Source: Diabrotica undecimpunctata (taxonomy: Eukaryota > Arthropoda > Insecta > Coleoptera > Chrysomelidae). From it: DNA of 64,000 nt. The first letter of the stretch is position 1, and each line of letters starts with the position of its first letter. The position numbers and the translations under genes are program-made. This document shows, piece after piece, positions 39,970 through 51,846 of this stretch. The DNA lies in the NCBI RefSeq assembly GCF_040954645.1, contig NC_092813.1, positions 20,395,735 to 20,459,734 on the forward strand, read 5' to 3'. The notes under the pieces are model-generated. The model searched no databases and had not been told where the DNA came from. It saw nothing but the letters and a program-made list of their open reading frames with translations.

Positions 39970-41707
39970 TGTCGGTAACTGATATAACTCCCATCTTCTT
40001 CTAAAGAGGGAGAAGGCATGTTAACCGCTCTATCCGTCGCTTGGAGTGACCTCAGAGAGTAAGGCTCTCTGTCGGAAGCCATTATTACCTAGCTAGGGAT
40101 TAAAATTGCCTTTTTTTCAAAGAATAACACAGTAATTAAAAGTTTATTAATTAAAATGCACAGTAATTATAATAAGTAGAAATGATATAATATAACTTAT
40201 GCTAAGAATCTGGAAGAGACGTATAATTATCTCCTGATCCGGAAATCGGGAGAATAATTATACTAATTAGTTTTAAACTAAGAATTTGAAAGGGAATACA
40301 CGTTAGTTATTAATAATAACAAAATACGAACAAAATTCAAATTAGTAAATATAGAAAATGTCACTTGTCAAAAGTACTTGGAGTAGGAAGGAGTTGAGCT
40401 AGAAACTCGGGATAAGGACAGGAATGTCGGTTGTTATGCCAATCGGGATAATCAACAATAAAATGGGGAAGAAGTACACTGTAAAAATAATTATAAGCAA
40501 AAATTCAAATTATTTTTCAAACAAATTTTTTAAGTCAATTGGACCTGTAGAAAATAATCAAATGGTGACAAATAGGCACAAATAATGTATATCAATTCAA
40601 AATAGCAGTAAACAAAATAAACAACAAGTATTAAGGTCATAAAAATAATAATAGAAATTTTAACAGTGTAGCTGAAAAATAAATATCGTTAATTCAAAGA
40701 TAGAAAAAAAAGTACAAGTTATTTTTTAATAGTGTACCTGGAGGAAACGAGAAATAGCATACAAGTTATATATATATATATCAAAGAGTTATATTCAAAG
40801 TTTAAATATCAAATACCAACCTTATGCAGTGTACCTGAAAAGGGAAAGGAAGTAAAACACAGTTTATGTACGTTTATTTGCAAGTATCAATATGCCTGAA
40901 AGAGAAAAATAAAACAACACAGGAAGTCTATGCACCGTCCGGTGGCAAAGTCCCGTAAAGTAGGGACTTAGCAAATCTGCAAGAGAAATTTTCTTACATG
41001 ACCTGTAAGCCTGTCGAAATAATCAGGATTTAGACTAAGTCCAAAAACACAGATTAATTCGGCGAAAAATGGCGACGCTCTTAAAGGAATTTATCAGCAA
41101 ATTTGACTAAGTCAAAAAGCATAAATAAATCCTTCAAAAATGGCCGCCGTGGTTTGTAGACAAACCGTAGTTAAAGATGTGGAACGTTAGGTTCCGGGTT
41201 TTAGAGGTGAGCTGAAAGAAAAACAAGAACTCTCTAGGAACTGAATCAACCAGAGGATCTTACTTGCCTAGAAGGCTGGACCAGCGGACATATCCTGACC
41301 CGGTCTGATTTCCTGGCCGTCGTGCACTTCTTTTATGCAGAAAAAAGTAGGTCAATCGTAACGGTCGTTTTGGACCTTTTTACGATTGACCGGCACGGCG
41401 ACCAATGCCCAATTTTCGGAATTATCATTGGCTGCAGCTCAGATGCCGTTCGACCAATGATAATTCAGGAAATGAGCAACAGACTTCTGAATTATAATTG
41501 GCTGCAATTACTGTTGCCATTTGACCAATCACAATTCAGCAGGCTGGGCGACCCCCCCGCTTCGAAGATCCTTCTGGTGATTTTACTTTATTGAAAAAAC
41601 AAGATTTACAATAATAAGTATCAAAAAGTTAAAGCAAACAATTGTGTAAGTTAATTGCAAAAAATGAAAAAAATGTCTCTGAAAAAAAAGATTGTCTTTG
41701 CACTTCT

Positions 41708-44700
41708 TCACTCGGCGTCTTCTCCGGCGATGGCGTCGACACGTGGAGGCGGTGCGGGACGGATGTCGTCAACATGGATCAGCCGGTCTACGTCGTTGTC
41801 TCGGTGGACTTCGTAGGTATGGTTGCCGGCTGCCCTGATGATTGAATGGGGTCCTGTCCAGGTCTCCCCGAAGTTTCCTCTCTGGTGGTTCCTCACCAAC
41901 ACCTGTTGTCCAGGAATGTACTGAGGTGGAGGACGAGCGTCAGGATTATCCGGGAACAGGTTCCTGGCGTAGACGGTGGCTTTTTGGACCGCTCGCTGAA
42001 CTCGTTGTTCCCTGTTCTCCCTCTGGTTGGCCTGGAAGTTGGTTTCCTGGGCTCGTCTTGGCCTATATCCGAGTAGGAGCTCCGCAGGAGTCTGTCCGGT
42101 GGCGTCGTTGGCTCTGGTTCGAAGAGTGAAGACGACGTCTCCGACGTAGGAGTCCCATCGGGGGTCCTCAGGTGATGACACTCTTGCCCGTAGTCCTTTC
42201 TTTAGCTCTTGGACTCTGCGCTCGACGGGATTGGCCCTCTGGTGGTATATGGGTGCCTTTTCGTGCTCTATGTTGTGACGACGTAGGAACCTCTCCCAGG
42301 TTGGTGTTCTAAACTGGGAGCCATTATCCGTGATGATGGTGTTCGGTCGTCCCCATCGGTTGCAGATCTCGTCCTGGAGGAAGGACGTGATATCTCTTGA
42401 TTTTGCCGAGGTGGTGCATCGGTACTCAACCCAATTGCTGAGGCAGTCCGTGGCCAGGAGGATATAGCGGTTCCTTGTTCCTCGAGCAGGAGGATAGGGA
42501 CCTAGAACATCGAATGAGATCCTCTCCCATGGATTGACGGGGGCCCTCGGAACTATCGGAGCTCTGGGTTGTCTCTTTGATGCTTTCGTTGTGGCACACT
42601 TCAGGCAAGATCTGATGTGGTTGATGATATCTTTGGACATGGTGGGCCAGAAGTAAAGTTCACGGATGGCCCGGGACGTCTCTTCTTGTCCTGGATGGTT
42701 AGCTTCCTCACTGTCGTGGTAAACTTGCAGAACCTCAGCTCGGAAGCAACCAGGGACAAGGAGTCGTTTTGAGCCATCCTGGAGGTAGTAGGCAGTGTCG
42801 TCTTCTACCAGGAACTCATCGAGGAGGCTTGTCTCGACGTCATCACGAGGCCCTCTGGTCTGAATTCGACGCCAACGAGTGATGAACCGCTGCACTCCAT
42901 GGTGGGTTTGATGTGCCCTCTGGATTCGGGTTTGCAGCGGCATGTCGTTAAGGTCGTCCAGGATAGGGTGGTTGGCACCATCTTCCTGGGCTTCTAGGAG
43001 GCACAGCAACGGGAAGGTGTTGTCTTCCATCATTGGTTGCTGTGGCCAGGCTAGGCGGTCGACTTCAGCGTCAGGGTCGTGGATCGTCTCCTCCTCGGTG
43101 GTCGGATGGCGTGATAGGTGGTCTGGCAGCTGGTTGTCTCTACCGGCTACGTGGATCACCTTGAAGTTGAACTCTTGTAGCAGCAGAGCCCATCGTGATA
43201 ACTTAGCTTTATCGGACTTGTAGCGATCCAGCCACAGTAGAGCTCTGCTGTCAGTGTACAATGTGAAGGCCTGGTCCTGCAGGAAATGTTTGAAACGCTT
43301 CAGGGCCCATATCACAGCAAGACATTCTTTCTCGTTTATATGGTACCTCTTCTCAGCTGGCTTCAGCTTGGTGGAACCATATGCGATGATCCTTCTGTTG
43401 TTAGGTTCACCTTGGAATAGGACGGCGCCCATGCCTATCTCAGACGCGTCCGTCTGGAGGCTGAAGGACAGGCTGGCATCTGGCCGTTGCAATTCCAATT
43501 TATTGGCTATGGCATTCTTGATGTTATTGAATGCCCTGTCAGCTACTTCGTTCCATTGGAAACGGTGTTTTCCCGCTGTTAGGTCAGTCAGCGTGGTCAC
43601 CATCTCCGCAAAGTTTGGAACGAAGTCTCGGAGCCAGCTGGCAGTGCCAATAAAAGATCTCAGTTGGCGGAGAGTCTTTGGAGTTGTGAACCCTTGGATC
43701 TTGTCTCTGTGTCTTTCCATTGGTTGCGTGTTGGTTGAAGTAATGGTATGGCCCAGGTAGTCCAGTTCCTTGGCGGCGAACTGGCATTTCTTCAATGACA
43801 CCCACAGGCCGTGAGTGCGCAGGCGTTCTAGGACCAGGTGGAGGTGCTTTTGGTGTTCCTCCCAGGTGGACGAGTAGATGATTATGTCGTCCATGTACAC
43901 CTTCACAAATTCGTCCACGAAGCCGGCGAAGACGGTGGTCACCAGCTTCTGGAAAGCTGCAGGTCCGTTCTTCAACCCAAATGGCATCACCGTGAATTCG
44001 AACTGGGACCCATCAGGAAGGCTGAAAGCTGTTATCTGTTTGGAGTCCTCGGCCAGCGAAATTTGCCAAAATCCGCTCTTCAGGTCGAGGGTGGTGAAGA
44101 TGTTAGCTGAGCCAAGCTCCTTGATGCTGTCGTGTATGGGTGGTAGGTTCGAAACTTCGTCCACGGTGATTGCGTTGATTTTGCGATAGTCGACGCAAAA
44201 TCTAGGAGTTCCATCCTTCTTTGTGACGATTACAACTGGGCTGTTGTACGGACTTCTGCTTGGACGTATCACGCCCGCCGAGAGCATGTCCTGGACCTCG
44301 GAGTACATTGTCTTTTTCTTGGCCGTGGAGTATTTATACGGCCTGGTGTTGATGGGAGTTGAGTCAGTCAGTTTGATGGTCATCTGCGTGGCCTTGGTGG
44401 TTGGTTGACGGACTCTGTCATCGAAAACGTCTTGGTATGTTTCGAGAAGCTGTTGGATTTCAGTCATTGCGAAGCTTGGGGCCTGGTCTTCTCGTAGGAG
44501 GTGGACGTTGTTGGTGGATGTTGGTCTTGTAGACGACTCCCAGAACAAGATGTGGCGGCTGTCGGTCCCTACGTGGATGCACCTCCTGGTAAGGTCTAGC
44601 AGGGCACCCTCGGACGTCAGCCATGACATGCCTAGAATCAGGTCGTGGTGGAGACCATCTACGAGTTGTCATCGGACTCTACTTGAAAATTGATCGGTGA

Positions 44701-44977
44701 AGTGGACGTCCACGTCTACGAAGCCTAGAGTTCGCAGTGACTGGCTTCTTTCGGGCAGCTGGACTCTGGTAGAAGTGTTCTGCACCATTGCCGTCTCGAT
44801 AAGGCCCGCTCGGATGAAGTTGTGGCTTGCACCGGAGTCTATCAGGGCCATCATCCTGACTGAGTTGATTTCTACGGAAATCTCGGGTGGTGGTGAGGAA
44901 GCAGCGGCTACCTGGAGGATGTTCAGCTGGGGCACCTTGGACTTGGGACTTAGTGTTCGACGGTGCCCCCGTCGGCG
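41708..44977 (-). pseudogene. pol: A4 pol, one stop in the protease region
   Basis: The domains are those of A1 pol. Protease DSGA is intact, but a TGA (minus, 44671-44669) replaces the TGT codon present in A1 and A2, about 50 codons after the active site. Downstream the frame is open for about 970 codons through RT (YMDD), RNase H and integrase to the stop at 41708. The TAA that splits A1 and A2 pol is TAC here. The A4 lesion is therefore independent. Confidence 0.88.
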
Positions 44978-44983
44978 TTTCCC
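44929..44983 (-). promoter_or_regulatory. -1 frameshift signal of A4, intact
   Basis: On the minus strand GGGAAAC spans 44983-44977, preceded by the sense codon CAG. Then come a 7-nt spacer and the stem 44969-44962/44936-44929. Gag ends eight codons after the slippery AAC codon, at 44950. This is the undamaged A version of the signal. Confidence 0.8.
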
Positions 44984-46119
44984 TGGCCTGGACGTGGTGG
45001 TTGGCTTCTTGGTGGAGGTATGGGATGACCTCCTTGTTGCTGGCTGGATTGGTTGCGGCCATTGTTGTTGTTACGGTTGTTGTTGTTGTTGTTGCCATGG
45101 TTGCGGTTGTTTCCCCTGTTGCGCCATTCATTGAGGGTCTCCGACTGTCTAGGGCGGTCGTGACGTGGTGGATATTGTGGTGGACGGTCCTGCTGTGGCT
45201 GTGGAGGACGGTCCGGCTTAGGAATTGGTCTCTCTTGCTTTTGATTGGCAGGTGAGGGAGTAGAGACTCTTGTATCTCTTTCCAGTTCGTCCACTGTCCG
45301 CCGTAGGTCGTCTTCGGTACGTGGTGGATTGCCCCTCAGGTATTTTCTTATTTCAGGGCGCAACTGTTCTATGAGTATCTCACATCGTTCCTCGTCTGGG
45401 GTGGCAGGTGCAACGCGGTTAAACAGAGCCATCTTCTGGTTTATGAACTCTGCTGCTGCTTCGTGCCTCTGTTTGTGGCCGTATAATTTGGCTAACATCT
45501 TTGCAAATTTGGATGAGTGGCTGAAGTGGTCCACCAGTTTTCTGAAGAACGATGTGTGATCCATCTTGGGGTCCGTATGTGTCTTTGCCCACGCAGCCGC
45601 CTCCCCTTCGAGTCCATACTCCAGGAGGTATGCCGTCCAGTGTCTTGTCTCGATTGCCATGTCTAGGAGGTGATCCGTGGCTGAAGCGGCGAAGTCCTCG
45701 GGGCTCTCGTGTTCTGCTCCGCTGAATCGCTTTAGAGGTGGCCTCCATCGTGGTGTAGGTGCAGGTGGTGCTGGTGGTGCTGGTGGATATTCTATCTTCA
45801 CGGTTTGTCCTTGAGTTAGGGCTAGTGCCGTCACGGCTTGAGTGAGGGCTGCTAGAATCTGTCCCATGTCTGCATTGCCTGACGTCGCAGGCTGTGGTGG
45901 ACTTGGAGCTGTCGTCTCTGTTGTGGAAAAAGGGCCTGACGTCGCAGGCGGTGAGTACTCTGTTGTCTCAGGGTGTGGTGAAGTTCGATCAGTGAGTTGG
46001 GCGCCATGTCGGTAACTGATATAACTCCCATCTTCTTCTAAAGAGGGAGAAGGCATGTTAACCGCTCTATCCGTCGCTTGGAGTGACCTCAGAGAGTAAG
46101 GCTCTCTGTCGGAAGCCAT
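44950..46119 (-). CDS. gag: A4 gag, complete
   Basis: 389 residues from the ATG in the 5' LTR at 46119 to a TAA at 44952. It is longer than A1/A2 gag because the codon before GGGAAAC is CAG; the tail reads QGNADGGTVEH. The capsid-like core and SETLNEWRNR motif are as in A1. No zinc knuckle is present. Confidence 0.92.
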   Translation of the reverse strand: MASDREPYSLRSLQATDRAVNMPSPSLEEDGSYISYRHGAQLTDRTSPHPETTEYSPPATSGPFSTTETTAPSPPQPATSGNADMGQILAALTQAVTALALTQGQTVKIEYPPAPPAPPAPTPRWRPPLKRFSGAEHESPEDFAASATDHLLDMAIETRHWTAYLLEYGLEGEAAAWAKTHTDPKMDHTSFFRKLVDHFSHSSKFAKMLAKLYGHKQRHEAAAEFINQKMALFNRVAPATPDEERCEILIEQLRPEIRKYLRGNPPRTEDDLRRTVDELERDTRVSTPSPANQKQERPIPKPDRPPQPQQDRPPQYPPRHDRPRQSETLNEWRNRGNNRNHGNNNNNNRNNNNGRNQSSQQQGGHPIPPPRSQPPRPGQGNADGGTVEH

Positions 46120-46802
46120 TATTACCTAGCTAGGGATTAAAATTGCCTTTTTTTCAAAGAATAACACAGTAATTAAAAGTTTATTAATTAAAATGCACAG
46201 TAATTATAATAAGTAGAAATGATATAATATAACTTATGCTAAGAATCTGGAAGAGACGTATAATTATCTCCTGATCCGGAAATCGGGAGAATAATTATAC
46301 TAATTAGTTTTAAACTAAGAATCTGAAAGGGAATACACGTTAGTTATTAATAATAACAAAATACGAATAAAATTCAAATTAGTAAATATAGAAAATGTCA
46401 CTTGTCAAAAGTACTTGGAGTAGGAAGGAGTTGAGCTAGAAACTCGGGATAAGGACAGGAATGTCGGTTGTTATGCCAATCGGGATAATCAACAATAAAA
46501 TGGGGAAGAAGTACACTGTAAAAATAATTATAAGCAAAAATTCAAATTATTTTTCAAACAAATTTTTTAAGTCAATTGGACCTGTAGAAAATAATCAAAT
46601 GGTGACAAATAGGCACAAATAATGTATATCAATTCAAAATAGCAGTAAACAAAATAAACCACAAGTATTAAGGTCATAAAAATAATAATAGAAATTTTAA
46701 CAGTGTAGCTGAAAAATAAATATCGTTAATTCAAAGATAGAAAAAAAAGTAAAAGTTATTTTTTAATAGTGTACCTGGAGGAAACGAGAAATAGCATACA
46801 AG

Positions 46803-46803
<1 letters not shown>

Positions 46804-46892
<89 letters not shown>
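46804..46892. repeat. (AT)n microsatellite in the A4 5' LTR
   Basis: A pure AT run of about 89 bp, against 15 bp at the same place in the A4 3' LTR (40767-40781). It sits inside the acceptor-like array region. Confidence 0.9.
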
Positions 46893-46894
<2 letters not shown>

Positions 46895-47445
46895 AAGAGT
46901 TATATTCAAAGTTTAAATATCAAATACCAACCTTATGCAGTGTACCTGAAAAGGGAAAGGAAGTAAAACACAGTTTATGTACGTTTATTTGCAAGTATCA
47001 ATATGCCTGAAAGAGAAAAATAAAACAACACAGGAAGTCTTTATTAAATCTCAATCTTTGCAAAAGGATATATGCACCGTCCGGTGGCAAAGTCCCGTAA
47101 AGTAGGGACTTAGCAAATCTGCAAGAGAAATTTTCTTACATGTCCTGTAAGCCTGTCGAAATAATCAGGATTTAGACTAAGTCCAAAAACACAGATTAAT
47201 TCGGCGAAAAATGGCGACGCTCTTAAAGGAATTTATCAGCAAATTTGACTAAGTCAAAAAGCATAAATAAATCCTTCAAAAATGGCCGCCGTGGTTTGTA
47301 GACAAACCGTAGTTAAAGATGTGGAACGTTAGGTTCCGGGTTTTAGAGGTGAGCTGAAAGAAAAACAAGAACTCTCTAGGAACTGAATCAACCAGAGGAT
47401 CTTACTTGCCTAGAAGGCTGGACCAGCGGACATATCCTGACCCGG

Positions 47446-47457
47446 TCTGATTTCCTG
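47446..47457. repeat. L3 target duplication, left copy
   Basis: TCTGATTTCCTG at 47446-47457 recurs at 54738-54749. The uninterrupted LTRs contain it once, so L3 with its nested LTRs is bounded exactly. On the LTR sense strand it is CAGGAAATCAGA, covering the predicted initiator. Confidence 0.9.
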
Positions 47458-47687
47458 TTATAATAAAAATAAAAAATAAAAATAAAAACGTTTATTGCCA
47501 TTCTAAGATATTTACATTTCAAAACTTAAGATATTTTAGCCTTCTTTCTTCCTCGACGTCCCGCTCGTGCACCGCCAGCTCTTGAAGATTTCTCCTTTCG
47601 GTTCCTGGATTTTCCTGGGTGGTGTCCTCGTCTGCTTCTGTAGGTACTAAAATCGGCAAACGTACCTACTTCCCTGCACACGCCTGG

Positions 47688-50366
47688 TTAGACCCTGATC
47701 AGGTGGTCGATCAGTCTATGGGTGGATCTGTGTATCCTCTGGATCCTGTTCTTCTCGAGGATATCCCTGGTCTTTCGCAGTCTTCGAGTGGCCTGGTTGA
47801 AGAACCACCTGGTTCTGTTCTCGGCCACTTCCCTTAGTGGCGTGTATCCTAACCTGTTCTTGATTGTTGCATTCGTGACTCTATCCTCCCATGCTGTTCC
47901 GTCGATGATTCGGTAGCATGAGTTTTCAGTTGCTTTCAACTTTTTCCAGTGTGATTCCGCAATGGAGCTCCACACTGGAATAGCATACAGAATCACCGAC
48001 CTAACATATGCTTGGTAGAGCTGAATTTTCTTCGCCTTCGAGAGTGGACTGGACCTAAAAATGAAAGGAAGTATTAGTTTTTTAGCTGCATTAGCTTTTA
48101 CCTTAGTTTTTTGTGTATGCACCCGGAAGTTGAGTTTTCTGTCGAGGTGGACTCCTAGGTATTTGACCGTCTCTGTTTCCTGAATTCTGTTGTCTCCTAC
48201 TGTGATCTGGTTCCGTAGTTGTCGTCTATCCTGGCCGAAAATGATGAACTGCGTTTTTTCGGCGTTGATCTTGATTTTCCATTTTTCGGTGTAGTCCGTG
48301 ATTCTTTCCAGGTGGCTCTCCATGTTATCTATGATTCTTCTTTCGTCTTTTCCGGATGCATACACTGCTGTGTCGTCTGCATACAGGGCTGTAGAAGTCC
48401 TTGGATCTGTAGGGAGGTCTGAAACAAAAATGTTATATAAAATGGGTGATAGAATGCTGCCCTGAGGCATTCCTTCCTGGATTTCTTGAATCGTCGACAT
48501 CTTTTGGTCAGCTGAAACTTGGAATGTTCTATTAGATAGATACATGTCGCAGATGTTGATGAGGTAGTGTGGAAGTCTAGCCTTGTCCATCTTGTAGATT
48601 AGTGCCTTCTTCCATACCGTATCGTAGGCTTTCTCTATGTCCAGTATGGCTAATCCTGTCTTCTGTTTCCTGTTGAATTTTATCTTCGTGTCGCTGATGA
48701 TCCTTGCTAATTGGAGTTCGCAGTTTCTTCCTTTTCTGAAACCAAACTGGTCTTCTTGGATGACTCCTCTTCTTTCTGTATGCTTCACCAGTCTCTTGTA
48801 GATGATTTTTTCTAAGATCTTTCCCATCGTTTCCAGGAGTGATATGGGCCTGTAGCTTTCCGGTCTTCTTCCATCTTTCCTTGGTTTCAGAAGAGGTATA
48901 ATCTTGGCGTGTTTCCAGTTGTTTGGAAAATGTCCTTTTTCCAGGCAGTATTTGAAGATATAGTACAGTTGTACTATGATCTTCTTCGGAAGTTCCTTGA
49001 GGGTGATGTTGTGGATTCCTTCTTGTCCTGGTGCTCTGCTTCCTTTCAGTTTCCTGATGATTTTTGCAACTTCACTTGGGCTGATGTGGTCTTCTTCGTC
49101 TATTTGGAACTCGTTCCTTCTTCTGATCCTGTTGTATTCTTGCTCGACTTTCCTCTTTGTTCTTGCATCTGACATATCCTGGTTTTGTCTGTGTGTGGCT
49201 GCCATCTTCCTTGATATTGCATCAACTTTTCCTTGGGTGTCGTAGTGTGTTCCCTCGTTGTCCATGATTTGTGGCATCTTTTGTTTTCCTCTTCTTCTTG
49301 CCTTCAGCATTTTCCAAACGTTTCCATGGTTTTCTTCAGCTCTTCTGATGTTGTTGTGCCACTGGTTTTCAGTAAGACTTCTCAGTCTTACTCTTATTTC
49401 TTCGGATAGGATGTCTCCGTAGTCCTTGAATTCCTGTCTTCTGGTTCTTTGGAATGCTCGTCTGGCCTTGTTTCTATCCTTGATGATGTCCTGTAGTTCT
49501 GTTGGGATGATCAGTCCTCTGTTGTTCGTCATGGATTTTGGGATGTTGGCTTCCATTGCTCGTTGGATTCTTCTTGTGATTTCTTCGATCTTTTCTTCCA
49601 CTTCTTCTGTTGATTGGAATTCTCTCTTCATTTCCATTTGGTTTAGCTGTCTTCTGTAGTTAGGCCAGTTAGCGTCTTTCCATCTCCATCTTTCTACTGG
49701 TTCTATCCTTGGCAAGTCGACTCTCGATGTCATCCTTCCTATTACTGGTTTGTGGTCCGAACTGCATTCGAAGTATGTTCTGACGTCTTCCATTATTACA
49801 TCCTTGGTGATGAACAGGTCCAGTGTTGAGTTGTTGTGTTCTCTTATTGGATTGATCCTTGTTGGTTCGTCTGGAGCGAATAACATCCTATCTCTGTCCT
49901 CGCAGTATCTTAGTAGAGTTGTTCCTGGTGCTGTGTCCGTCATACATCCCCATGCTGTGTGTTTGGCGTTGAAATCTCCTGCTACGACTACGGTTGGTGC
50001 AGAGTTAAGTAAGGCATCCAGTTCTTCTATGGCTAGATCTTCCGAGTGTTTCCTGTAAATTGAGAAAATATTAGCTATACCTACTTTGATTCCAACACTT
50101 TCGAAGTGGTGTGTGTCTATCAAAACTTGATTCCATTCTATGTTGTTCTTAACATAGATGGCTACTCCTCTGTCGTTTGGTTCGTCTCTTCTTCCGAATC
50201 CATCGTAGTTTGTTATTCTTGGAAGTTGGGATTCCGTCATGTATCTTGTTTCAGACAGGCATATGATATCTGGGTTATGTCTTACCACTGTCTCTCGAAG
50301 TTCGCTGATCCTTAGCCTCAGTGATGCTATGTTGAACTGGAGAATCTTCAGGTGTTTATGGTTCAT
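47688..50366 (-). CDS. LINE L3 ORF2: endonuclease-reverse transcriptase
   Basis: 892 residues from MNHKHLKILQ. It is nearly identical to L2 ORF2, with a handful of replacements (for example PDIICLSE for PDVICLSE). Endonuclease and RT motifs, including YADD, are intact. An in-frame upstream ATG at 50381 exists, as in L2. Confidence 0.93.
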   Translation of the reverse strand: MNHKHLKILQFNIASLRLRISELRETVVRHNPDIICLSETRYMTESQLPRITNYDGFGRRDEPNDRGVAIYVKNNIEWNQVLIDTHHFESVGIKVGIANIFSIYRKHSEDLAIEELDALLNSAPTVVVAGDFNAKHTAWGCMTDTAPGTTLLRYCEDRDRMLFAPDEPTRINPIREHNNSTLDLFITKDVIMEDVRTYFECSSDHKPVIGRMTSRVDLPRIEPVERWRWKDANWPNYRRQLNQMEMKREFQSTEEVEEKIEEITRRIQRAMEANIPKSMTNNRGLIIPTELQDIIKDRNKARRAFQRTRRQEFKDYGDILSEEIRVRLRSLTENQWHNNIRRAEENHGNVWKMLKARRRGKQKMPQIMDNEGTHYDTQGKVDAISRKMAATHRQNQDMSDARTKRKVEQEYNRIRRRNEFQIDEEDHISPSEVAKIIRKLKGSRAPGQEGIHNITLKELPKKIIVQLYYIFKYCLEKGHFPNNWKHAKIIPLLKPRKDGRRPESYRPISLLETMGKILEKIIYKRLVKHTERRGVIQEDQFGFRKGRNCELQLARIISDTKIKFNRKQKTGLAILDIEKAYDTVWKKALIYKMDKARLPHYLINICDMYLSNRTFQVSADQKMSTIQEIQEGMPQGSILSPILYNIFVSDLPTDPRTSTALYADDTAVYASGKDERRIIDNMESHLERITDYTEKWKIKINAEKTQFIIFGQDRRQLRNQITVGDNRIQETETVKYLGVHLDRKLNFRVHTQKTKVKANAAKKLILPFIFRSSPLSKAKKIQLYQAYVRSVILYAIPVWSSIAESHWKKLKATENSCYRIIDGTAWEDRVTNATIKNRLGYTPLREVAENRTRWFFNQATRRLRKTRDILEKNRIQRIHRSTHRLIDHLIRV

Positions 50367-51798
50367 TGTAGATCTCTTCATACTTCATGAAAACCATTGC
50401 TTTTTCGGCAAATGATTTTGCTTGTAATAGTTCTCTCTTCATATCCTGAAGAATTGCCATCATTTTTTGGACATTAACTACTTCGTTAATTTCCGCCCAG
50501 GTGCTTTTGATTCCGTCATTCCTTGGTGTCTGCTGTTCTCCTTTGCTTGCTTGTGCATATGATATGCCACTAGAGATCTTCCTGAATGTTGAAGGATGGG
50601 GCGCTGGTGGAGCTGTCTTCTGAGGCTGGTTCCTCGCTCTTCTTGCTGCCTGTCTATCGAGGTATTCAATGTGCTTGCTGCACATGGGATAATTGGAAGT
50701 GTGTGCCTCCTGGCAGTTGCAACACTTTACTTTATTTATCTGTCCTTTCGGCAGAGGGCAGTGTCTTGTTTGATGTCCATTAGCACACTTCATGCATCTG
50801 GGCTGCTTGAAGCAATTTCTGGCTGAGTGTCCGAACTCCTGGCAGTTGTAACACTGCGTTGCCCTGGAAGGTTTGGAGTAGGCGTCCCATTTCACTCTGA
50901 TGTTTTGCACTCCATTAATTTTCTTAATCTCCTTTAAATCTTGCTGTTTGTCGACTTGCAGTAAGTAGGAGCTGCTTTGTGCTCCTGGCTTCCTGGTTTT
51001 AAGTTCGGTAACCTTTCCGATTATGCCTTGCTCTCGTAGATCAGCTTCGACCTCGTCGAGGTCCATTCCTGGAGCCGCCTTCATGACAATTTTCTTCGTA
51101 ACCTCAGACTTCTTTGTGAAGGTATGGAAGGCCGTAGATGTTGAGATGAAGTCCTGTTTTAATTTTTCGTAGTCTTCGTTGGACCTAAGGTACACCCTTG
51201 TACCTGCTTTTCCGGACGGTGATATCTGAAAGTTATTGTGCCCCAATAACTTGGTGATTTCTTTGATGAAAGTTGAGTAACTCCCTATTTGTCCTGCTAT
51301 GACAAGGGGAGGTACCCTTTCTTTCCTGTTGTTGGCTGTTGGAGTGGCTTCTTCCGTGTCGACTGTAGTTAAAACTTGATAACGGTTTTTAGTTGTAACC
51401 GTTCCGCTGGTAGTTGGTCGTTGTCTTGCACCTGCGATGTTTTCGTGGGAATTTCTTCTTTGGCATTTAACTGCTTGGAAGGGTTCTTCCTCCATGATTT
51501 CAATATTGTTGGAAGCCATTGTTGCTGTGGTTTCTTCTACTGAATTTTCGACTTGTCCTATTTCGGTATCTTGTAACTGTTCCTTATCCTGGGCGGGTCC
51601 ACCTCTCCTTGAGGTGGGCCTGAAGCTTCTGTTCTTGAATAGTTTCCTGTGAAGTGGGAATTCTCGTCTTATTGGACTGGAAGCTGAAATTAGATCTGCA
51701 ATTTTATTAGTAATAACAGTTTTATCGTCTTTTTTAGTCTTGAAAAAGACTAAATCAGAGATATCCTGATTTTTCTTACATGAAAACAATTCAGTCAA
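50356..51798 (-). CDS. LINE L3 ORF1: Gag-like zinc-knuckle protein
   Basis: 480 codons, differing from L2 ORF1 at about one residue (QQTPRND for QQSPRND). It has the same three knuckles and the same lack of an ATG in the first 93 codons. It overlaps ORF2 by 11 nt. Confidence 0.85.
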   Translation of the reverse strand: MTELFSCKKNQDISDLVFFKTKKDDKTVITNKIADLISASSPIRREFPLHRKLFKNRSFRPTSRRGGPAQDKEQLQDTEIGQVENSVEETTATMASNNIEIMEEEPFQAVKCQRRNSHENIAGARQRPTTSGTVTTKNRYQVLTTVDTEEATPTANNRKERVPPLVIAGQIGSYSTFIKEITKLLGHNNFQISPSGKAGTRVYLRSNEDYEKLKQDFISTSTAFHTFTKKSEVTKKIVMKAAPGMDLDEVEADLREQGIIGKVTELKTRKPGAQSSSYLLQVDKQQDLKEIKKINGVQNIRVKWDAYSKPSRATQCYNCQEFGHSARNCFKQPRCMKCANGHQTRHCPLPKGQINKVKCCNCQEAHTSNYPMCSKHIEYLDRQAARRARNQPQKTAPPAPHPSTFRKISSGISYAQASKGEQQTPRNDGIKSTWAEINEVVNVQKMMAILQDMKRELLQAKSFAEKAMVFMKYEEIYNEP

Positions 51799-51846
51799 CG
51801 TAAACCGTTCAGTTTACCGCCGACTGGATTGGGTTGGGGTAGCTGT

